Assembly: GCA_024235695.1 (NCBI GenBank)
Contig: JACKLX010000001.1
Coordinates: 1 to 64,000 of the forward strand
Direction: 5' to 3'
Source of the DNA: Accumulibacter sp.
GTDB lineage: Bacteria; Pseudomonadota; Gammaproteobacteria; Burkholderiales; Rhodocyclaceae
Length of the DNA: 64,000 nt
Shown piece after piece: positions 8,447 to 17,215 of the stretch. Under the pieces are notes generated by a model. The model ran no database searches. It saw only the letters and a program-made list of their open reading frames with translations, and had not been told where the DNA came from. A program made the position numbers and the translations under genes. The stretch's first letter is position 1, and each line of letters begins with the position of its first letter.

Positions 8447-9252
8447 CCCGGCAGCCGCAGCGAGACGTCGCCGGAAAAGCAGCGTTCGACGCCGGCATCG
8501 GTCTGCAGCAGCAGGGCGCCGTCGCTATCGGCACCCAGGCAAAGGCCGGTGCGGTCGACCCGCTCGCCGTCGAGCAATCGTACCGGCCGGTTCTGCCAGA
8601 CATGGCGCGCCTGCCAGTCGCCGCGCAGGAGCGCAAAACCGCCATCGGCGAAGCGATCGAGGACGGCCGCCAGATCGATCATCAACTGCGCCAGCAGCTG
8701 ATGACGATCGGGCAGGTACGCCATTACCTGCGCCAGCGCTGCCGGTGGATGCAGGAATTCCTCGTCGCCGGCGGGCGGCAGACGCAGGTTGAGGCCAATG
8801 CCGATCACCGCCAGCATGCCGTCGGTGCCGCTCTCGAGGTCAACCAGGATTCCGCCAAGCTTGCCGCCCCCGAGCAGAATGTCGTTCGGCCACTTCAGGC
8901 CGACACCCGGCACACGGCAATTTTCCAGTGCCCGCGCGACCGCCAGGCCGACCGCCAGCGACAGGCCGGCCAGGCGCGCGACACCACCGTCGAAACGCCA
9001 CAGCAGGGAGAAGGTCAGGCTGTCTTCCGGCGTCGACAGCCAGCTGCGGCCGCGTCGGCCGCGGCCGCCGGTCTGCCGGTCGGCAACCAGCAGCGAACCG
9101 GCCGGCGCGCCCTGGCGGGCGTGCTCGAGCAACTGGCTGCTGGTGGAAACGCACTCGGGCAGCGCCTCGACGGCGAAGCGGCCGGCGGCCTGCCCAAGCA
9201 GGGACTGCAGGCGGAGCGGATCGATCCGGCAGCTAGCGGCAGAGTCGTTCAT
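8443..9252 (-). CDS. birA: Biotin--[acetyl-CoA carboxylase] ligase (catalytic-domain-only BirA)
   Basis: Attaches biotin to AccB (encoded at 50001-50453 in this window) through biotinyl-5'-AMP. Motifs GGRGRRGRSW (biotinyl-AMP loop) and KWPNDIL are present, followed by the C-terminal SH3-like domain (GADSDGALLLQTDAG). At 269 residues it lacks a convincing N-terminal winged-helix domain, so it should not act as the biotin operon repressor that E. coli BirA is. Followed directly by coaX. Confidence 0.93.
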   Translation of the reverse strand: MNDSAASCRIDPLRLQSLLGQAAGRFAVEALPECVSTSSQLLEHARQGAPAGSLLVADRQTGGRGRRGRSWLSTPEDSLTFSLLWRFDGGVARLAGLSLAVGLAVARALENCRVPGVGLKWPNDILLGGGKLGGILVDLESGTDGMLAVIGIGLNLRLPPAGDEEFLHPPAALAQVMAYLPDRHQLLAQLMIDLAAVLDRFADGGFALLRGDWQARHVWQNRPVRLLDGERVDRTGLCLGADSDGALLLQTDAGVERCFSGDVSLRLPG

Positions 9253-9294
9253 CCCGGGATGATGGCCTCGTCATCAACAGCAACACGGCCATTA

Positions 9295-9311
9295 TCGCCG
9301 ATTATCGGCGA
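9295..9311. repeat. Perfect 17-bp palindrome at the ntrC 3' end
   Basis: TCGCCGAT-T-ATCGGCGA abuts the ntrC stop codon and lies 42 bases before birA. As RNA it forms an 8-bp hairpin without a T-run. It may be a weak terminator, an mRNA-stabilising hairpin, or a protein site. Confidence 0.4.
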
Positions 9312-10742
9312 CTATCGAGGCTGGCTGGCTTCACGTTCCTCGCTGGCGGCGGCGCCGTCGATTCCCAGTTCCTGGATCTTGCGGGTGATCGTGTTGCGGC
9401 CAATGCCCAGGGTCTGTGCCGCCTCGATCCGGCGGCCGCCGGTATGGACCAGCGCACGGTTGATCAGCACCCTCTCGAAGGCCTGCGTCAGCTTCTCGTG
9501 GACGTGTCCGGCATCGCCCACCAGCAGGCGGTCGACCTCGCTGGCCAGCGCAGCTTGCCAATCGCTGGCGGCGCCCGCGGACACCGATTCACGGAGCTCC
9601 GGCGGCAGATCGGCGAGTTCGACCAGTTGCCCCGGAGCCATCACCGTCAGCCAGTGACAGAGATTCTCGAGTTGCCGGACGTTGCCCGAGAAGTCGATCG
9701 AGCACAGGTGCTTCAGCGCCGTTTCGGAAAACCGCTTGCCTTCGACGCCCAGTTCATGAGCGCTCTTTTGCAGGAAGTGACGCGCCAGGATCGGGATATC
9801 CTCGCGTCGCTCACGCAGCGACGGCAGGCGAACGCGGATCACGTTCAGGCGGTGGAAGAGGTCCTCGCGGAACAGCCCCTCGCGCACCCGTGCCTCGAGA
9901 TCCTGGTGCGTTGCGGCAATGATCCGGACCTTGGTTTTCAGTGGCGAATGGCCGCCGACGCGGTAGTAATGACCATCGGACAGCACCCGCAGCAGGCGCG
10001 TCTGCAACTCGGCCGGCATGTCGCCGATTTCGTCGAGGAACAGCGTTCCGCCCTCCGCCTGTTCGAAGCGCCCCTGGCGCTGCGCCGCGGCGCCGGTGAA
10101 CGCACCACGTTCGTGACCGAACAGTTCGGACTCGAGCAGGTCGCGCGGAATGGCCGCGGTATTGATCGCGATGAACGGCTGTTCGGCGCGCGGGCTGTGA
10201 CGATGTACGGCGCGCGCCACCAGTTCCTTGCCCGAACCCGATTCGCCGGTAATCAGCACCGTCGCGCTCGATTGACTCAAGCGGCCGATGGCGCGGAAGA
10301 CCTCCTGCATCGCCGGCGCCTGGCCAAGAATTTCCGGCAGCAGCGCCAGCTCGTTCGGAGCACCACTCTGGTGCATGCTTTCGCTGATCGCGCGACGGAT
10401 CAGTTCCAGCGCCTGATCGACATCGAAGGGCTTCGGCAGGTACTCGAAAGCGCCGCCCTGGAACGCGGAGACGGCGCTCTCGAGGTCGGAATAGGCGGTC
10501 ATGATGATCACCGGCAGGGTCGGGAAACGTTCCCTGAACACCTGCAGCAGTTCGAGCCCCGACGGCCCCGGCATGCGGATGTCGGAGAGCAGGACCTGGG
10601 GCGGTTCGCCGCCCCCTTCGAGAACCGCCAGCGCTTCGCTGGCCGACGAAAAGCTCTGCAGGGGAATCTTCTCGCGTGAGAGGGTCTTCTCGAGCACCCA
10701 GCGGATTGATTTGTCGTCGTCAACGATCCAGACCGGTTTCAT
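9312..10742 (-). CDS. ntrC: Nitrogen regulation response regulator NtrC (NR-I)
   Basis: Sigma-54-dependent enhancer-binding activator. Receiver domain with acidic pocket DDD (8-10) and phosphoacceptor Asp54 (LLSDIRMPG). AAA+ domain with GESGSGKE Walker A and the sigma-54 contact motif GAFTGA. C-terminal Fis-type helix-turn-helix ([18 protein letters not shown]). The ATG at 10742 follows GAGGAA and gives 476 residues; the in-frame ATG 30 bases upstream is less well placed. It lies 60 bases after ntrB. NtrC binding sites are present in front of glnA and amtB in this same window. Confidence 0.96.
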   Translation of the reverse strand: MKPVWIVDDDKSIRWVLEKTLSREKIPLQSFSSASEALAVLEGGGEPPQVLLSDIRMPGPSGLELLQVFRERFPTLPVIIMTAYSDLESAVSAFQGGAFEYLPKPFDVDQALELIRRAISESMHQSGAPNELALLPEILGQAPAMQEVFRAIGRLSQSSATVLITGESGSGKELVARAVHRHSPRAEQPFIAINTAAIPRDLLESELFGHERGAFTGAAAQRQGRFEQAEGGTLFLDEIGDMPAELQTRLLRVLSDGHYYRVGGHSPLKTKVRIIAATHQDLEARVREGLFREDLFHRLNVIRVRLPSLRERREDIPILARHFLQKSAHELGVEGKRFSETALKHLCSIDFSGNVRQLENLCHWLTVMAPGQLVELADLPPELRESVSAGAASDWQAALASEVDRLLVGDAGHVHEKLTQAFERVLINRALVHTGGRRIEAAQTLGIGRNTITRKIQELGIDGAAASEEREASQPR

Positions 10743-10802
10743 CGATTCCTCGGGTAGCATGGTAAGTGTCATCGACTACCCTAGCAAGAAACCTGCCACC
10801 CG

Positions 10803-11876
10803 TCAGCCGAGGGGCAGGCGAATGGTGAAGCAGGTTTTGCCCGGCCGGCTCTCGCAATCAATCGTTCCGTGGTGCTGCTGAACGAAGCTCTGCGCCAGCG
10901 TCAGGCCAAGGCCGCTGCCGCCTTCGCGGCCGGAAACCAGCGGATAGAACATCCGTTCGCGGATGTCGTCGGCGATTCCCGGGCCGTCGTCGATCACCTG
11001 CACTTCGACCGCCAGACGGTAACGGCGCTTGAACAGTGTCGTCTGGCGCGCAACACGGGTGCGCAGCGTGATCTGACCCGGACCGGCGACACTTCCCTCG
11101 GGCTGCCGCCTGATCGCCTGCGCGGCGTTGCGGGCGATGTTCAGGAAGACCTGGATCAGTTGCTCGCGGTCGCCAATCAACTCCGGCAGGCTGGTATCGT
11201 AGTCGCGCTGAACGGTCAGCAGCGCCGGGAACTCCGCCCGCATCAGGCTGCGCACACGTTCAAGGATCTCGTGGATGTTCACCGGCCCCGGCTGCATCGG
11301 GCGGTGTGGCGACAGCAGCCGTCGCATCAGATCCTGCAGGCGATCGGCCTCCTTGATGATCACCTGAGTGTACTCGCGCAAACCGGGATTGTTGAGCTCG
11401 TGCTCGAGCAACTGGGCGGCGCCGCGAATGCCGCCGAGCGGATTCTTGATTTCGTGCACCAGGTTCCTGATCAGCTCGCGATTGGCTTGCTGCTGCTCGA
11501 CCAGGCGCTCTTCCCGACTCGCCCGCAACTGTTGGTCGATCGGCCACAGTTCGACCAGCAGGCAGGCGCCGTTGGCATCGGCCGGGTTCACCGCGCAATT
11601 GAGCCGGAGCAATTCGCCGCCGCTGAGCCGCAGGTCGAGATTCTGGCCGGTATAGCCCCAGCCGTGATTGAGCGCGCTGTCGAGCGCCGTCAGCAGTCCT
11701 GGCGGGCATTCGATGATGCCGGCCAGCGGGCAGCCGACGAAGACCTTGCTGCTGATCGCCAGCAGGTCCTCGGCAGCCGGGTTGAGGTAGCGAATGGCCA
11801 GCTCACCGTCGAGCAGAACGACCGCCGACGACAGCAGGTCGAGCCCGCCGAAGGGATTGCCGGAGCTTTCAGCCAT
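10803..11876 (-). CDS. ntrB: Nitrogen regulation sensor kinase NtrB (NR-II)
   Basis: Cytosolic PII-controlled kinase/phosphatase for NtrC. PAS domain at residues about 10-110 (LAIRYLNPAAEDLLAIS), HisKA box NLVHEIKNPLGGIRGAAQLL with the phosphorylated His, then the ATPase N box (NIARNAAQAI) and G boxes (DDGPGIADDIRERMFYPL, GGSGLGLTLAQ). 357 residues, no transmembrane segments. Its stop and the ntrC start are 60 bases apart and the two form the usual ntrBC pair downstream of glnA. Confidence 0.95.
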   Translation of the reverse strand: MAESSGNPFGGLDLLSSAVVLLDGELAIRYLNPAAEDLLAISSKVFVGCPLAGIIECPPGLLTALDSALNHGWGYTGQNLDLRLSGGELLRLNCAVNPADANGACLLVELWPIDQQLRASREERLVEQQQANRELIRNLVHEIKNPLGGIRGAAQLLEHELNNPGLREYTQVIIKEADRLQDLMRRLLSPHRPMQPGPVNIHEILERVRSLMRAEFPALLTVQRDYDTSLPELIGDREQLIQVFLNIARNAAQAIRRQPEGSVAGPGQITLRTRVARQTTLFKRRYRLAVEVQVIDDGPGIADDIRERMFYPLVSGREGGSGLGLTLAQSFVQQHHGTIDCESRPGKTCFTIRLPLG

Positions 11877-11914
11877 GGCATTTCAGGGATGATCGAAGCG
11901 CAGTCCGTTCGCGG

Positions 11915-12397
11915 TCAGCGCAGATTGGCGATCTCCTTGGTAATCGCCTCGATATTGCGCTCGTGCAGCGCCACCTTGTCCTTGTACGGCTGGACGCGCT
12001 CCTGCACCTTGCCGCCGCTGATCGCGCCACCCTGCATGCGCTCGTTCGGCAAGACCATCGCCTCCTGTTCGGCGAGCGCCTTGCGGGCCTGCTCGACGTT
12101 CTTCTGTTCCGCTGCCAGTTCGCTTTCGAGAATCCGCCGACGATCGGTGTCGCGCGATTTCTGCGTCTGGTCGTCGACCTTCGGGAAAGATGCGGGCGTC
12201 GGCGTCCTCGGCGAGCCCTTGGGCGCCGGCGCCAGGTTGACCGGATCGAGAATCAACTTCCGACAGTTCTTGGTCGGAACATTCGAGTAGGTGACACGAC
12301 CATCCTCGTCGCCGCACTTGTAGATGTCCTGCGCGTACGCAGGGGCGGCCGCCAATGACAGCAGGGCGATCGATAGGCACAGGTCTTGCAGTCTCAT
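11915..12397 (-). CDS. Secreted DUF4124-domain protein with coiled-coil tail
   Basis: 160 residues. An N-terminal signal peptide (MRLQDLCLSIALLSLAAAPAYAQ) is followed by the DUF4124 motif IYKCGDEDGRVTYSNVPTKNC with two Cys. After a proline-rich linker comes a charged helical region (RRILESELAAEQKNVEQARK) that probably forms a coiled coil. The start at 12397 is chosen because it places the signal peptide at the N-terminus; the upstream extension is not signal-like. DUF4124 proteins are commonly found between glnA and ntrB in betaproteobacteria, function unknown; periplasmic location is inferred. Confidence 0.8.
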   Translation of the reverse strand: MRLQDLCLSIALLSLAAAPAYAQDIYKCGDEDGRVTYSNVPTKNCRKLILDPVNLAPAPKGSPRTPTPASFPKVDDQTQKSRDTDRRRILESELAAEQKNVEQARKALAEQEAMVLPNERMQGGAISGGKVQERVQPYKDKVALHERNIEAITKEIANLR

Positions 12398-12531
12398 GGT
12401 CGTCTGGTTCCCCGGTCGCTGCCCGTTGCCGGCTGGCAGCAGGCCCGCATCGTGCTGAATGACAAAGCAGACACGAGTGTATTGGATCAATCCAACGAAT
12501 ACAAACGCACGGAAAGCGCCAGCGGTGGACG

Positions 12532-12557
12532 AAAAAAAGGACGGGCCAGCCCGTCCT
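12532..12557 (-). terminator. Rho-independent terminator of glnA
   Basis: On the minus strand AGGACGGG pairs with CCCGTCCT around a 4-base loop and is followed by a run of seven T. It lies 18 bases after the glnA stop, separating glnA from the DUF4124-ntrBC genes, at least partly. Confidence 0.85.
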
Positions 12558-12575
12558 CTTCGCCGCGTCGCCTGC

Positions 12576-13991
12576 TCAGCAGCTGTAGTACAGGTCGAAT
12601 TCGACCGGGTGGGTGGTCATCCGCACCTTGTTGACTTCGTCCATCTTCAGCTCGAGATAGGCGTCGACCCAGTCGTCGGAAAAAACACCGCCGCGGGTCA
12701 GGAACTCACGATCCTGGTCGAGCGCGCCAAGCGCCTCTTCAAGGCTGGCGCAGACGGTCGGGATTTTCGCATCCTCCTCCGGTGGCAGGTCGTAGAGGTT
12801 CTTGTCGGCCGGATCACCGGGATGGATCTTGTTCTGGATGCCGTCCAGACCGGCCATCAACAACGCCGCGAAGCACAGGTAGGGGTTGGCGATCGGATCC
12901 GGGAAACGCGTTTCGATACGCCGCCCCTTGTCGGACGCGACGTGCGGCACGCGAATCGAAGCGGAGCGGTTCTTGGCCGAGTAGGCGAGCTTGACCGGCG
13001 CTTCGTAGTGCGGCACCAGGCGCTTGTACGAGTTGGTACCGGGGTTGGTGATCGCATTCAGCGCCTTGGCGTGCTTGATGATGCCACCGATGTAGAACAG
13101 CGCCAGTTCCGAAAGGCCAGCGTAACCGTTGCCGGCGAACAGGTTCTTGCCGTCCTTCCAGATCGACTGGTGGACGTGCATCCCCGAGCCGTTGTCGCCG
13201 ACGATCGGCTTCGGCATGAAGGTGGCGGTCTTGCCGTACTGGTGGGCGACGTTGTGCACCACGTACTTGAGTTGCTGCGTCCAGTCGGCACGCTTGACCA
13301 GGGTGTTGAACAGGGTGCCGATTTCGCACTGACCGGCGGTCGCGACTTCGTGGTGATGCACTTCGACCGGCACGCCGATCGTTTCAAGCGTCAGCACCAT
13401 CGCCGACCGGATGTCGTGCAGGCTGTCGACCGGTGGCACCGGGAAATAGCCGCCCTTGATCCCCGGACGATGGCCGCTACCGCCCTCGCCTTCCGACTTT
13501 TCGCCGTTCGACCAGGCCGCTTCCTGCGAGTAGATCTTCAGCGCGCAGCCCGACATGTCGACGCTCCATGCCACCGAGTCGAAAACGAAGAACTCGGGTT
13601 CGGGGCCGAAGTAGGCGGTGTCACCGACGCCGCAGGACTTCAGGTAGGCTTCGGCGCGCTTGGCGATCGAGCGCGGATCGCGGTCGTAGCCGCGACCATC
13701 GGCCGGATCGACAACGTCGCAGGTCATGACCACCGTGGTCTCGTCGAAGAAGGGATCGATGTAGGCGGTGCTCGGATCGGGCATCAACTGCATGTCCGAG
13801 GCCTGGATCCCCTTCCAGCCAGAAATCGACGAGCCGTCGAAGGCGTGGCCATTCTCGAACTTGTCCTCACCGAACGCGCTGACCGGTACGGTTACGTGCT
13901 GCTCCTTGCCACGGGTGTCGGTGAAACGGAAGTCGACGAACTTCGCCTCGTTTTCCTTGACCATGTTGATCACGTCTTGCGGGCTTGCCAT
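12576..13991 (-). CDS. glnA: Glutamine synthetase type I
   Basis: Condenses glutamate and ammonium to glutamine with ATP; the central ammonium-assimilation enzyme. 471 residues, GSI-beta length. Contains the N-terminal [11 protein letters not shown] block, metal and ATP sites (EPEFFVFD; the [14 protein letters not shown] region), and Tyr400 in NLYDLPPEE, the adenylylation site, so GlnE control is expected. The start has AGGAGA upstream. Transcription is predicted from a sigma-54 promoter with two upstream NtrC sites. A terminator follows. Confidence 0.97.
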   Translation of the reverse strand: MASPQDVINMVKENEAKFVDFRFTDTRGKEQHVTVPVSAFGEDKFENGHAFDGSSISGWKGIQASDMQLMPDPSTAYIDPFFDETTVVMTCDVVDPADGRGYDRDPRSIAKRAEAYLKSCGVGDTAYFGPEPEFFVFDSVAWSVDMSGCALKIYSQEAAWSNGEKSEGEGGSGHRPGIKGGYFPVPPVDSLHDIRSAMVLTLETIGVPVEVHHHEVATAGQCEIGTLFNTLVKRADWTQQLKYVVHNVAHQYGKTATFMPKPIVGDNGSGMHVHQSIWKDGKNLFAGNGYAGLSELALFYIGGIIKHAKALNAITNPGTNSYKRLVPHYEAPVKLAYSAKNRSASIRVPHVASDKGRRIETRFPDPIANPYLCFAALLMAGLDGIQNKIHPGDPADKNLYDLPPEEDAKIPTVCASLEEALGALDQDREFLTRGGVFSDDWVDAYLELKMDEVNKVRMTTHPVEFDLYYSC

Positions 13992-14058
13992 TGCAGAGTC
14001 TCCTGAACAGGTGCCGGGTCAACCGGCGGCAGTAGAAAATAGCTACGCGGGAGATGAG

Positions 14059-14074
14059 AGCAGAAAACGTGCCA
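14059..14074 (-). promoter_or_regulatory. Sigma-54 (-24/-12) promoter of glnA
   Basis: On the minus strand: TGGCACG-TTTT-CTGCT. The invariant GG and GC are exactly 10 bases apart, and 14 of 16 positions fit TGGCACG-N4-TTGCW loosely read. Predicted start near 14048 places the two NtrC sites around -99 and -129, an ideal enhancer distance. Confidence 0.85.
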
Positions 14075-14139
14075 ACCCATGCCCGGCAAGCCTTTCATTG
14101 TGCCACAAGCGGCTTGGGCGTTCTCGACGTTTTTCCTGA

Positions 14140-14154
14140 GCACCACCATGGTGC
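14140..14154. promoter_or_regulatory. NtrC binding site 1 (glnA proximal)
   Basis: GCACCACCATGGTGC differs at one position from the E. coli glnA site GCACCAACATGGTGC. Dyad-symmetric. Confidence 0.85.
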
Positions 14155-14169
14155 GCAAAGCTGGCGTTC

Positions 14170-14184
14170 GCACCATGGTGGTGC
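14170..14184. promoter_or_regulatory. NtrC binding site 2 (glnA distal)
   Basis: GCACCATGGTGGTGC is the exact reverse complement of site 1. Centres are 30 bp apart, about three helical turns, so both dimers face the same side of the DNA. Confidence 0.85.
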
Positions 14185-14280
14185 GAACGCCAGCCGCGTT
14201 TCGCTTCGCTGCTGACCAGACAACTGTTTTATACTGCCTGCCTCGCAAGAAACCACTCGATAGAGGACTCGGCGGACATC

Positions 14281-14730
14281 ATGGGACGATTGACGGATCT
14301 GCTCAAGCTGGCTCAGGACCGCGGACGCGAACTGGGCGTTCCCTACGCGGGCTCCCTGACGCCGCAGGAAGCCTACGAAGTGTGGCAACTGGCGCCTGGC
14401 GCCAGGCTGGTCGACGTCCGCACGCGCGCCGAATGGGACTGGGTCGGGCGAATTCCCGGCGCCATCGAGATCGAGTGGCTGAGCTATCCGGACAACAAGC
14501 TGAACGCCAACTTCCTGCCACAACTCAGGCAGCAGGCCGACGGCGAGGCGCTGCTGATGTTCCTCTGCCGCAGCGGCGTGCGTTCGCACAATGCGGCCGC
14601 GCTGGCCAGCACGAGCGCCTATTCGAACTGCTACAACGTCCTCGAAGGCTTCGAGGGCGACAAGGACGCCAAGGGTCAGCGCGGCAAGATCGGCGGCTGG
14701 CGTCGCGCCGGCCTGCCCTGGCATAACTGA
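14281..14730 (+). CDS. Rhodanese-like domain protein
   Basis: 149 residues made almost entirely of one rhodanese fold: LVDVRTRAEWDWVGRIPGA (CH2A-like block) and the active-site loop with Cys96 in MFLCRSGVRS. Sulfurtransferase activity is likely, but the acceptor is unknown. It is divergent from glnA and lies 62 bases ahead of nadA. Its promoter must overlap the distal part of the glnA enhancer region, so cross-regulation by NtrC is conceivable. No signal peptide, so cytosolic. Confidence 0.85.
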   Translation: MGRLTDLLKLAQDRGRELGVPYAGSLTPQEAYEVWQLAPGARLVDVRTRAEWDWVGRIPGAIEIEWLSYPDNKLNANFLPQLRQQADGEALLMFLCRSGVRSHNAAALASTSAYSNCYNVLEGFEGDKDAKGQRGKIGGWRRAGLPWHN

Positions 14731-14792
14731 ACCTTTTTGCCGAACGCCCGGTCTGGGCTCTGTAAGATCGATCCGAGCAGGTACACCTGGCC

Positions 14793-15890
14793 ATGTCAAC
14801 CGCGACCATCAATTTCGACAAGTTCAACCAGTTGCAGGACGACGCCTGCCATCAGCGCATCCGCGCCGCGCGCGACCGCCTCGGCGAAAAGGCCGTGCTG
14901 CTCTGCCACCACTATCAACGCGCCGACGTCTACCAGTACGCCGACCTCACCGGTGACTCGCTGAAACTGGCGCGGCTCGCTTCGCAGACCGACGCGCAGT
15001 ACATCGTCTTCTGCGGCGTTCATTTCATGGCCGAAGTCGCCGACATCATGTCCCGGCCGGAGCAGGTTGCGATCCTGCCGGACCTCGCCGCCGGCTGCTC
15101 GATGGCCGACATGGCCAATCTCGCCAAGGTCGAGCGCTGCTGGCGCGAACTCGGCGAGGTCCTCGACGTCGACCAACAGCTGACGCCGGTGACTTACATC
15201 AACTCGGCTGCCGACCTCAAGGCCTTCTGCGGCGCGCATGGCGGCATCGTCTGTACCTCGTCGAATGCCGGCAAGATCGCCGCCTGGGCCTTCGCACGCC
15301 GCGCGAAGATCCTCTTCTTCCCCGACCAGCATCTCGGGCGCTGGACCGGTCACCAAATGGGGATCGCGCTCGACGAGATGTTCGTCTGGGATCCCGACCT
15401 CGAACTGGGCGGTCTCAGTGCCGACGAAATCCGGCGCGCCAGGTTGCTGCTCTGGAAAGGACACTGCTCGGTGCATCAGATGTTCCAACCGGCGCACATC
15501 CTGCGTTTTCGCAACCAGCATCCCGACGGGCTGGTGATTTCCCACCCGGAGTGCAGCTTCGAGGTCTGCCGGCAGTCGGATTTCGTCGGCTCGACCGAGC
15601 ACATCGTCAGAACGATCAAGGAAGCGAGTGCCAACACCCGCTGGCTGGTCGGTACCGAACTCAACCTGGTTAACCGCCTGGCCGAAGAAGTGCGCAGCGA
15701 GGGCAAGATCGTCCAGTTCATGGCGCCAACCGTGTGCATGTGCTCGACCATGCAGCGGATCGATCCACAGCACCTGGCATGGACGCTCGAGAATCTCGCC
15801 GACGGCAATCTGGTCAATCAGATCAGCGTGCCGCAACACGAAACGGGTCTCGCCAGGGTGGCGCTGGAGAGGATGCTCGCCGTTTCCTGA
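14793..15890 (+). CDS. nadA: Quinolinate synthase A
   Basis: [4Fe-4S] enzyme that condenses iminoaspartate with dihydroxyacetone phosphate to quinolinate for NAD synthesis. 365 residues. The three cluster cysteines are recognisable in PDLAAGCSMAD, GIVCTSSNAGK and FMAPTVCMCSTM; the substrate motif VISHPECSFEV is intact. nadB and nadC are not in the window. It probably leads an operon with the ArsC-like gene and hslO, which follow closely. Confidence 0.95.
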   Translation: MSTATINFDKFNQLQDDACHQRIRAARDRLGEKAVLLCHHYQRADVYQYADLTGDSLKLARLASQTDAQYIVFCGVHFMAEVADIMSRPEQVAILPDLAAGCSMADMANLAKVERCWRELGEVLDVDQQLTPVTYINSAADLKAFCGAHGGIVCTSSNAGKIAAWAFARRAKILFFPDQHLGRWTGHQMGIALDEMFVWDPDLELGGLSADEIRRARLLLWKGHCSVHQMFQPAHILRFRNQHPDGLVISHPECSFEVCRQSDFVGSTEHIVRTIKEASANTRWLVGTELNLVNRLAEEVRSEGKIVQFMAPTVCMCSTMQRIDPQHLAWTLENLADGNLVNQISVPQHETGLARVALERMLAVS

Positions 15891-15920
15891 TCGCGACGGC
15901 CGTTGCCGCCAATTGCCGAG

Positions 15921-16301
15921 ATGACCGACTACCCGAACCCCGGCCGCTGCCGCATCTTCGGTATCCGAAACTGCGACACGATGAAGAAGGCCTTCGCCTG
16001 GCTGGCGGCGAACGGCGTGGCCGCGGACTTCGTCGATTACCACCGGGCCGGCATCAGCGTCGAGCAACTCGCCGACTGGAACCGCCGGGTCGGCTGGCGG
16101 CAGCTGCTCAACACCCGTGGCACGACCTGGCGGCGGCTCGACCAAGGGCAACGCGCCGCGGTCGACGAAGCCAGAGCGTTGGCGCTGATGGCCGCGCATC
16201 CCGGCCTGATCAGGCGACCGGTGATCGACACCGGCAGCCGCTTGCTGGTGGGCTTCGATGGGCAACGCTACGCCAGCGAGTTACTCGGAACAGAGCGATG
16301 A
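15921..16301 (+). CDS. ArsC/Spx-fold reductase-like protein (YffB type)
   Basis: About 126 residues. CRIFGIRNCDTMKKAFAWLA is the YffB/ArsC thioredoxin-fold start with a single Cys in the RNCDTMKKA loop, and LIRRPVIDTGSRLLVGF is the usual C-terminal RRPv motif. YffB proteins are glutathione-dependent thiol reductases by family inference. An in-frame ATG six codons upstream (15903) is possible. The stop overlaps the hslO ATG (ATGA), indicating coupling to the redox chaperone gene. Confidence 0.85.
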   Translation: MTDYPNPGRCRIFGIRNCDTMKKAFAWLAANGVAADFVDYHRAGISVEQLADWNRRVGWRQLLNTRGTTWRRLDQGQRAAVDEARALALMAAHPGLIRRPVIDTGSRLLVGFDGQRYASELLGTER

Positions 16302-17167
16302 CCGACGACTACCTGTGCCGTTTCCTGCTCGACGATCTCGACATCGCCGGCGCCATCGTCCGCCTCGGCCCGGCCTGGCGGGAAATGATCGCTGAGCGCG
16401 GCTACCCGGCACCAGTCAGCCGCGTGTTCGGCGAGATGACCGCGACAACGCTGCTGCTCGCCGGCAACCTCAAGCAACCCGGACGCCTGACCATCCAGTT
16501 GCGCGGCGACGGCGCCGTCTCGCTGCTGGTCATCGATTGCAACGAGCAACTGCAGATCCGCGGCATGGCCAGGTGCGCCACCGTCGTCGCCGAAGGCCCG
16601 GCGGCGGCGCTGCTCGGCGACGGCCAACTGCAACTGGCGCTCGACCTGCCGTCGATGCGCGAACCCTATCAGAGCATCGTGCCGCTCGTCGGCGACAGCA
16701 TCGCCGAGATCTTCGAGCACTACCTCATGCAATCCGACCAGTTGCCGGCACGCCTGTTTCTTGCCGCATCGCCGGATGGCGCCGCCGGCCTCTTCCTGCA
16801 GAAGCTGCCGACAGCCGAACAGCGCGACGCCGACGGCTGGACGCGCGTCGAGACGCTGGCAGCGACGGTGAAAGCCAACGAACTGCTGTCGCTGCCGGCG
16901 GAAGAACTGCTGCGGCGCCTCTTCGGCGAGGAAACGGTGCGCCTCTTTGCCGCCAGGACAGTGGTCCACAACTGCCCGGAAGACTGGCAAAAGGTCCGTT
17001 CGATGCTGCGCGCGCTCGGTCGCGAGGAAGTCTACGCGACCCTGCACGAGCAGGGCGAGGTGCTGATCAAGGACGACATCTGCAATCGCCAGTACCGCTT
17101 CGACGCGCCGGCGATCGATGAACTGTTTGCCGACCCGCCGACGGCCGTGCCGCCAACGCTCCACTGA
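16298..17167 (+). CDS. hslO: Hsp33-family chaperonin with incomplete zinc switch
   Basis: 289 residues. The N-terminal Hsp33 fold is well conserved (FLLDDLDIAGAIVRLGPAWREM, GEMTATTLLLAGNLK, QSIVPLVGDSIAEIFEHYL), as is the linker LRALGREEV. In typical Hsp33 the C-terminal redox switch has CxC and CxxC, four zinc ligands. Here only Cys226 (VVHNCPEDW) and Cys262 (KDDICNRQYRF) remain; the partner cysteines are replaced. The protein may therefore not bind zinc in the standard way or may use another activation mode. The start overlaps the previous gene by four bases. Confidence 0.9.
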   Translation: MTDDYLCRFLLDDLDIAGAIVRLGPAWREMIAERGYPAPVSRVFGEMTATTLLLAGNLKQPGRLTIQLRGDGAVSLLVIDCNEQLQIRGMARCATVVAEGPAAALLGDGQLQLALDLPSMREPYQSIVPLVGDSIAEIFEHYLMQSDQLPARLFLAASPDGAAGLFLQKLPTAEQRDADGWTRVETLAATVKANELLSLPAEELLRRLFGEETVRLFAARTVVHNCPEDWQKVRSMLRALGREEVYATLHEQGEVLIKDDICNRQYRFDAPAIDELFADPPTAVPPTLH

Positions 17168-17215
17168 GCGGCTCGACGCTGCCCGCCGCGATCTCGCGGA
17201 GCACGGCGCCGGCGC

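Noticed and set aside
14085-14104. Second sigma-54-like sequence (TGGCAC followed by TTGC) upstream of glnA
   Set aside because: The two boxes are 10 bases apart instead of 5, so GG and GC do not have the required spacing; the promoter at 14059-14074 fits exactly.
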